A DNA stretch of 64,000 nucleotides from contig JBJEPQ010000045.1 of assembly GCA_051881315.1 (NCBI GenBank), positions 22,330 to 86,329 of the forward strand, given 5' to 3'. The stretch is from CAG-488 sp051881315 (GTDB taxonomy: Bacteria; Bacillota; Clostridia; Oscillospirales; Acutalibacteraceae). A model generated the notes under the pieces. The model worked only from the letters and a program-made list of their open reading frames with translations. It made no database searches and was not told the DNA's origin. Position 1 is the stretch's first letter. The number at the start of each line of letters is the position of its first letter. Both the position numbers and the translations under genes were made by a program. Shown piece by piece: positions 60,848-64,000 of this stretch.

Positions 60848-61387
60848 TTATACCTCAATAACCGTGTATCTGTGCTTTGAATAAGGCAAAAGCTTTTTGA
60901 GAATGTCCTCGGTTTTCAGCTTCATATATCCTGTCGTTGTACCGTCGCTGCAGCCGAACCACTCGTCGTCGCAGACCTCCTTGTCAAACACGACCTGAAC
61001 ATCCTCCGCCTCTTTTCTCAGAACTCCGAAGATTGTTGTTGCGCCGACCTTTGTGCCGATGATCTCGTCGAGCATTTCGGTAGAAGCGAACGAAACTCTT
61101 GAAATTCCGAGCGCAGAGCTGAAGTCCTTTGTCACAAACGGCTTGTCGCCTGCGGTCACAAAAAGATAAAAGCTCGTTTTCTGACGGTTGCAGAGAAAGA
61201 GCGTCTTGACCGTTTTCATATCAAGAGCCTTGTCGATCTCGATACAGTCCTCCATCGTAACCGCCTCGTCGTTTTCAACCCGGCTGAACGGAATGTTGTT
61301 TTCGTCAAGAAATTTATATGTCATTTCCTGCAAGGGAGTTTTGTACTCCTTAGGCAGATCGGTCATCGGTTCGCTGACGTGTATCAT
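60848..61387 (-). CDS. prolyl-tRNA deacylase, ProX/PrdX-like (copy A)
   Basis: 179 residues, the PrdX/ProX class of free-standing INS-like editing domains: FSRVENDEAVTMEDCIEIDKALDMKTVKTLFLCNRQKTSFYLFV, FVTKDFSSALGISRVSFAS, EIIGTKVGATTIFGVL and QVVFDKEV. It hydrolyses Ala-tRNA(Pro) or similar misacylated tRNA. AAAGGTGATTAA precedes the ATG. Its protein is identical to that of the gene at 63379-63918. A 40% more distant paralogue of the same superfamily lies near thrS. Confidence 0.88.
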   Translation of the reverse strand: MIHVSEPMTDLPKEYKTPLQEMTYKFLDENNIPFSRVENDEAVTMEDCIEIDKALDMKTVKTLFLCNRQKTSFYLFVTAGDKPFVTKDFSSALGISRVSFASTEMLDEIIGTKVGATTIFGVLRKEAEDVQVVFDKEVCDDEWFGCSDGTTTGYMKLKTEDILKKLLPYSKHRYTVIEV

Positions 61388-61491
61388 TTAATCACCTTTT
61401 CTTTAAATTACTACCCGAATATTTTATCACATCAAAATATTTTTTCAAGTTTTATTTGGAAAAGACTTGTAAGGTTTTATGAAGCTTTTTC

Positions 61492-61545
61492 AGGCTTCCC
61501 CTTGAGGGGAAGGTGGCACAACCGCAGGTTGTGACGGATGAGGTG
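61492..61545 (+). repeat. dispersed double-hairpin repeat, copy 4
   Basis: AGGCTTCCCCTTGAGGGGAAGG, then TGGCACAACC-GCAG-GTTGTGAC and GGATGAGGTGG. Same two-stem layout as copies 1-3, with A/T in place of one C/G pair in the inner stem. It lies 23 bp beyond the mapped end of duplication copy A. Confidence 0.8.
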
Positions 61546-61548
61546 GAA

Positions 61549-61588
61549 AGTTAGACTTTAGATTTTAGACAGTAGACGTTAGACGATT
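61549..61588 (+). repeat. short TTAGAC-type direct repeats
   Basis: The hexamer TTAGAC or close variants (TTAGAC, TTTTAGAC, AGTAGAC, GTTAGAC) occur several times in 40 bp. Together with the repeat copy 4, this is what the 61388-61710 gap holds before the terminator. Confidence 0.6.
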
Positions 61589-61604
61589 AAAACTTTAAAG
61601 ATGC

Positions 61605-61649
61605 AAAAATGGGCTGGCTCACTCTTTTTCGGTGAGACAGCCCATTTTT
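61605..61649. terminator. terminator after the lipoprotein gene
   Basis: AAAAATGGGCTG (61605-61616) pairs with ACAGCCCATTTTT (61637-61649), with an inner CTCAC/GTGAG pair. It ends minus-strand transcription of the lipoprotein gene. Confidence 0.85.
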
Positions 61650-61710
61650 AGAAATTCTGATTTTTTAACCCTTTTACGTTCCGAAGTTTTATGTTTGATA
61701 TCCGAGCGAA

Positions 61711-62887
61711 TTATACCGCCGTTTCAGAAAGCACGTTGCCCTGCTTGTCTATGGTTATTTCAAATTCTTTTCCACTTGCATTTCTTGCTCTAAATGATGT
61801 TTTACCGTCTATAAATCGCTCCGGATATCTGTAAATTTCATAATTATATTTATTTAAATCTATAACCAGATTACCGTTGGCATCATAAAAACCGCTTACT
61901 GTTGAATTGCTGTCAGGTGTTGTTTGTTTCGCAAAAAATAATCCGTCGGAAATCTCTTTTATGGAGCTTGCAATGAAATAGTTCTTTGGAAAACTTTTTA
62001 CAATGCTCATGGTTCTTGTGTTAAAAATTTTGAAAATATATTCTCCTTTTTCATATTCTCTAATAAGGATTAGTTCTTCGCTGAGAGAATTAGAATCCGA
62101 ATTTCGTAGCGAATCTTTTACAATATCTTCAAAAGTATCTGCCATTTTATATGTTTTTTCGGTTTCAAAATTCCAGAACAGTGAGCCTTCCTCATATTCT
62201 GTAAATTTCAAACAACTGTCTGATATAAACTTGAAAGCGTTCTCATGACCGGAACTATAATTTTTATACCAATTAAATCCAAAAATAACTCCATTATCTT
62301 TAATAAGCGGACTGTTATCAGTCATCTTGACAACCCACTTGTTGTTTTTTATCAAACCGATAGACTGTGAGCCGTCGTAGGTTTCGCTGTCGTTAGCAAC
62401 CAGCTCAATATAATTTCCCTTACTGTCTGTTGCCTGAGCTAAAATGTAATCGCACGAAGCGGAAAGCTGTTCAGCATCTGTTACAGTTGTTGTTTCCGAG
62501 TCGCCGTCCGAGCTTTTTACACCTGATTCACGGTAATAAATATATTCTCCGTAATAATCTCCGGTTTCGCTGTCAACAAGCTTTAACATGTTGTCTTCAA
62601 TTTTAAAAGTGTAAGTGTACGAATCCATTGCGGTATAATATATCTGTATTCTGTCGCCGCTGATCGTATACTTGCCGCCTGCCGGTCCTTGCATACTGCC
62701 GTCCGAGAAAAAATTCCAGCTCATCAGGAAATCTGAATCCTGCATCGTCGAAATCCTCGCCGAGAAACCATTTGCCCTCTATGGTGTTTTCGTTCTTTTT
62801 CGGCTTATCCGACGAACAGGCGCCGAAAGAGAGAACAACTGCCAAGATCAAAACAATCGGCAAAACAAGTTTAACACAATTTTTCAT
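61711..62887 (-). pseudogene. lipoprotein gene split by a homopolymer frameshift
   Basis: The first frame (62887 to about 62714) gives a signal peptide with a lipobox-like LSFGAC at the start (KNCVKLVLPIVLILAVVLSFGACSSDKPKK), then EGKWFLGEDF and DELEFF. A second frame continues from a run of six A/T (62708-62713) with SDGSMQGPAGGKYTISGDRIQIYY and on for 330 residues. Removing one T gives a normal ELEFFSDGSMQ joining the two, typical for a Gly-Tyr-rich lipoprotein module (ELEFFSDGT..GGKYxISGDRIxI). It is either phase-variable, decayed, or a sequencing error. Whole product would be about 391 residues. C-terminal function unknown. Confidence 0.8.
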
Positions 62888-62931
62888 TATACAACCTCTC
62901 CTTTGCTTTTTCAGAATATCTCCGTGTGGAT

Positions 62932-62960
62932 ATTATAAATCTACTGAGTAGTATTGTCAA
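62932..62960 (-). promoter_or_regulatory. sigma-A promoter of the lipoprotein gene
   Basis: TTGACA (62960-62955), 17-nt spacer, TATAAT (62937-62932) on the minus strand. The palindrome GTATTG-T-CAATAC (62951-62963) overlaps its -35 and may be an operator for the divergent XRE protein. Confidence 0.8.
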
Positions 62961-63024
62961 TACAAATATTTACTGTTTTTAAACTCAGCATAATTGTACA
63001 ATATACTCAATAGAGGTGTATTTT

Positions 63025-63342
63025 ATGGACGCAAAGGTTAGAATAAAACAGTTGATGCAGGAAAAGAATATAACGGAGTACCGTCTGGCAAAGCTGAGCG
63101 GATTGTCGCAAAGCACAATTTCCAATATCTTCCTGAGGAATACCGCCCCGACGATCCCGACTATTGAGGCTATTTGCGGCGGATTGGGAATTTCCATGGC
63201 TCAGTTCTTCTCCGAGGACGGTCACGAAGAAGCGGTTTATCTGACCGAAGAGCAAAAAGAGCTTTTCAACGACTGGCTTTCGCTCTCGCCCGAGCAGAAA
63301 GATGTTGTTGAAAAACTCATTAAATCCTATAAAATAAGTTAA
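63025..63342 (+). CDS. XRE-family transcriptional regulator
   Basis: 105 residues. HTH_3 core AKVRIKQLMQEKNITEYRLAKLSGLSQSTISNIFLRNTAPTIPTIEAICGGLGISMAQFF, then a C-terminal helix LTEEQKELFNDWLSLSPEQKDVVEKLIKSYKIS. ATG 63025 follows GAGGTG by 6 nt. It is divergent to the frameshifted lipoprotein, with a shared promoter region. The last third of the gene is also found, damaged, at 60739-60810. Confidence 0.88.
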   Translation: MDAKVRIKQLMQEKNITEYRLAKLSGLSQSTISNIFLRNTAPTIPTIEAICGGLGISMAQFFSEDGHEEAVYLTEEQKELFNDWLSLSPEQKDVVEKLIKSYKIS

Positions 63343-63375
63343 AAATCGGCAAGCTGATAAAGCTCACCGATTTTT
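63341..63375. terminator. bidirectional terminator, copy B
   Basis: AAAAATCGG pairs with CCGATTTTT between the XRE and the deacylase gene. Confidence 0.75.
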
Positions 63376-63378
63376 ATT

Positions 63379-63918
63379 TTATACCTCAATAACCGTGTAT
63401 CTGTGCTTTGAATAAGGCAAAAGCTTTTTGAGAATGTCCTCGGTTTTCAGCTTCATATATCCTGTCGTTGTACCGTCGCTGCAGCCGAACCACTCGTCGT
63501 CGCAGACCTCCTTGTCAAACACGACCTGAACATCCTCCGCCTCTTTTCTCAGAACTCCGAAGATTGTTGTTGCGCCGACCTTTGTGCCGATGATCTCGTC
63601 GAGCATTTCGGTAGAAGCGAACGAAACTCTTGAAATTCCGAGCGCAGAGCTGAAGTCCTTTGTCACAAACGGCTTGTCGCCTGCGGTCACAAAAAGATAA
63701 AAGCTCGTTTTCTGACGGTTGCAGAGAAAGAGCGTCTTGACCGTTTTCATATCAAGAGCCTTGTCGATCTCGATACAGTCCTCCATCGTAACCGCCTCGT
63801 CGTTTTCAACCCGGCTGAACGGAATGTTGTTTTCGTCAAGAAATTTATATGTCATTTCCTGCAAGGGAGTTTTGTACTCCTTAGGCAGATCGGTCATCGG
63901 TTCGCTGACGTGTATCAT
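63379..63918 (-). CDS. prolyl-tRNA deacylase, ProX/PrdX-like (copy B)
   Basis: 179 residues, identical in sequence to the product at 60848-61387, including the upstream ribosome site. It is convergent to the intact XRE gene, which suggests that copy B is the parent locus and copy A the derived one. Confidence 0.88.
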   Translation of the reverse strand: MIHVSEPMTDLPKEYKTPLQEMTYKFLDENNIPFSRVENDEAVTMEDCIEIDKALDMKTVKTLFLCNRQKTSFYLFVTAGDKPFVTKDFSSALGISRVSFASTEMLDEIIGTKVGATTIFGVLRKEAEDVQVVFDKEVCDDEWFGCSDGTTTGYMKLKTEDILKKLLPYSKHRYTVIEV

Positions 63919-64000
63919 TTAATCACCTTTTCTTTAAATTACTACCCGAATATTTTATCACATCAAAATATTTTTTCAAGTTTTATTTGGAAAAGACTTG

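Larger units (their letters stand above)
60739..61469. repeat. segmental duplication, copy A
   Basis: Matches 63256-64000 almost base for base. It starts at AAAGAGCTTTTCAACGACTGG in the XRE gene tail. Differences seen: a 14-bp deletion (GCTCTCGCCCGAGC) at about 60764 and one G/T change shortly after it. It covers the XRE tail remnant, a terminator hairpin and the whole prolyl-tRNA deacylase gene, and continues to 61469, where copy B runs off the window. Confidence 0.95.
63256..64000. repeat. segmental duplication, copy B (runs to the window edge)
   Basis: Counterpart of 60739-61469, offset 2517 bp before and 2531 bp after the 14-bp difference. It carries the intact XRE end, the terminator and the identical deacylase gene. 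Confidence 0.95.

Noticed and set aside
61549..61588. TTAGAC cluster as a CRISPR or iteron origin
   Set aside because: Too short, irregular spacing and no rep gene or DnaA-box array nearby.
1..64000. CRISPR arrays, rRNA, tRNA and prophage genes
   Set aside because: No regular repeat-spacer pattern, ribosomal RNA motif, tRNA cloverleaf or phage structural gene was noticed when reading; the only spaced repeats are the dispersed hairpins and the TTAGAC cluster.

Overview
The window reads as a chromosome segment of a Gram-positive anaerobe of the class Clostridia, most likely a Ruminococcaceae/Oscillospiraceae gut bacterium. The grounds are a T-box-controlled thrS, consensus sigma-A promoters (TTGACA-17-TATAAT), strong AGGAGG-type ribosome sites, the split GlgC/GlgD glycogen pair, a GSI-alpha glutamine synthetase, YhaM and SMase/ceramidase-like secreted enzymes, and a dockerin-bearing lysozyme. 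I saw no rRNA, tRNA, CRISPR array or prophage.

Layout. 1-2 kb: a CDP-glycerol glycerophosphotransferase cut by the left edge, an Asp-box protein and rpmB. 2-6 kb: thrS, a YbaK-type deacylase and archaeal-type phosphoglycerate mutase behind a threonine T-box. 6.1-9.6 kb: pyk, an AlkD-like protein and a GT4 glycosyltransferase. 9.9-15.7 kb: an L-fucose operon (fucU, FGGY kinase, licD, two membrane proteins, fucI). 15.9-25.3 kb: a secreted purple-acid-phosphatase-like enzyme, yfbR-glnA, yhaM, a secreted sphingomyelinase-like phosphodiesterase, prmA, an SGNH hydrolase and a secreted neutral-ceramidase-like protein. 25.5-33.5 kb: murD, murI, SGNH hydrolase, Sfp-type transferase, a DUF559 gene bracketed by dispersed repeats, a TtcA-like enzyme, lon and engB. 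33.6-36.6 kb: an XRE regulator with a palindromic divergent operator, two zinc-ribbon membrane proteins and a decayed surface-protein fragment.

36.7-50.2 kb is one unbroken minus-strand run: transglutaminase-like gene, glgB, glgC, glgD, glgA, an odd histidine-phosphatase homologue, a beta-propeller/alpha-barrel fusion, an FAD oxidoreductase, a secreted metallophosphatase and a secreted LCAT-like alpha/beta hydrolase, all spaced 2-30 bp. 50.4-54.2 kb: a CPA2 antiporter and a zinc/cadmium efflux module (CzrA-like ArsR sensor plus P1B ATPase). 54.4-57 kb: the two aconitase X subunits and a membrane protein. 57-60.6 kb: dockerin-GH25 lysozyme, metallophosphatase and TRIC-type channel. 60.6-64 kb: an IS1182-like transposase scrap, a duplicated segment carrying an identical prolyl-tRNA deacylase gene, a frameshifted lipoprotein and an XRE regulator.

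The most interesting signals are: (1) several secreted lipid/phosphoester hydrolases that together look like a sphingolipid or phospholipid salvage set; (2) the glycogen operon that continues into secreted lipase/phosphatase genes and an unusual propeller-toroid fusion; (3) a DUF559 gene sitting snugly between two inverted copies of a dispersed double-hairpin repeat, one of which supplies its ribosome-binding site; (4) the 0.74-kb near-identical duplication next to a transposase remnant. Functional assignments come from reading motifs by eye; no database search was possible.
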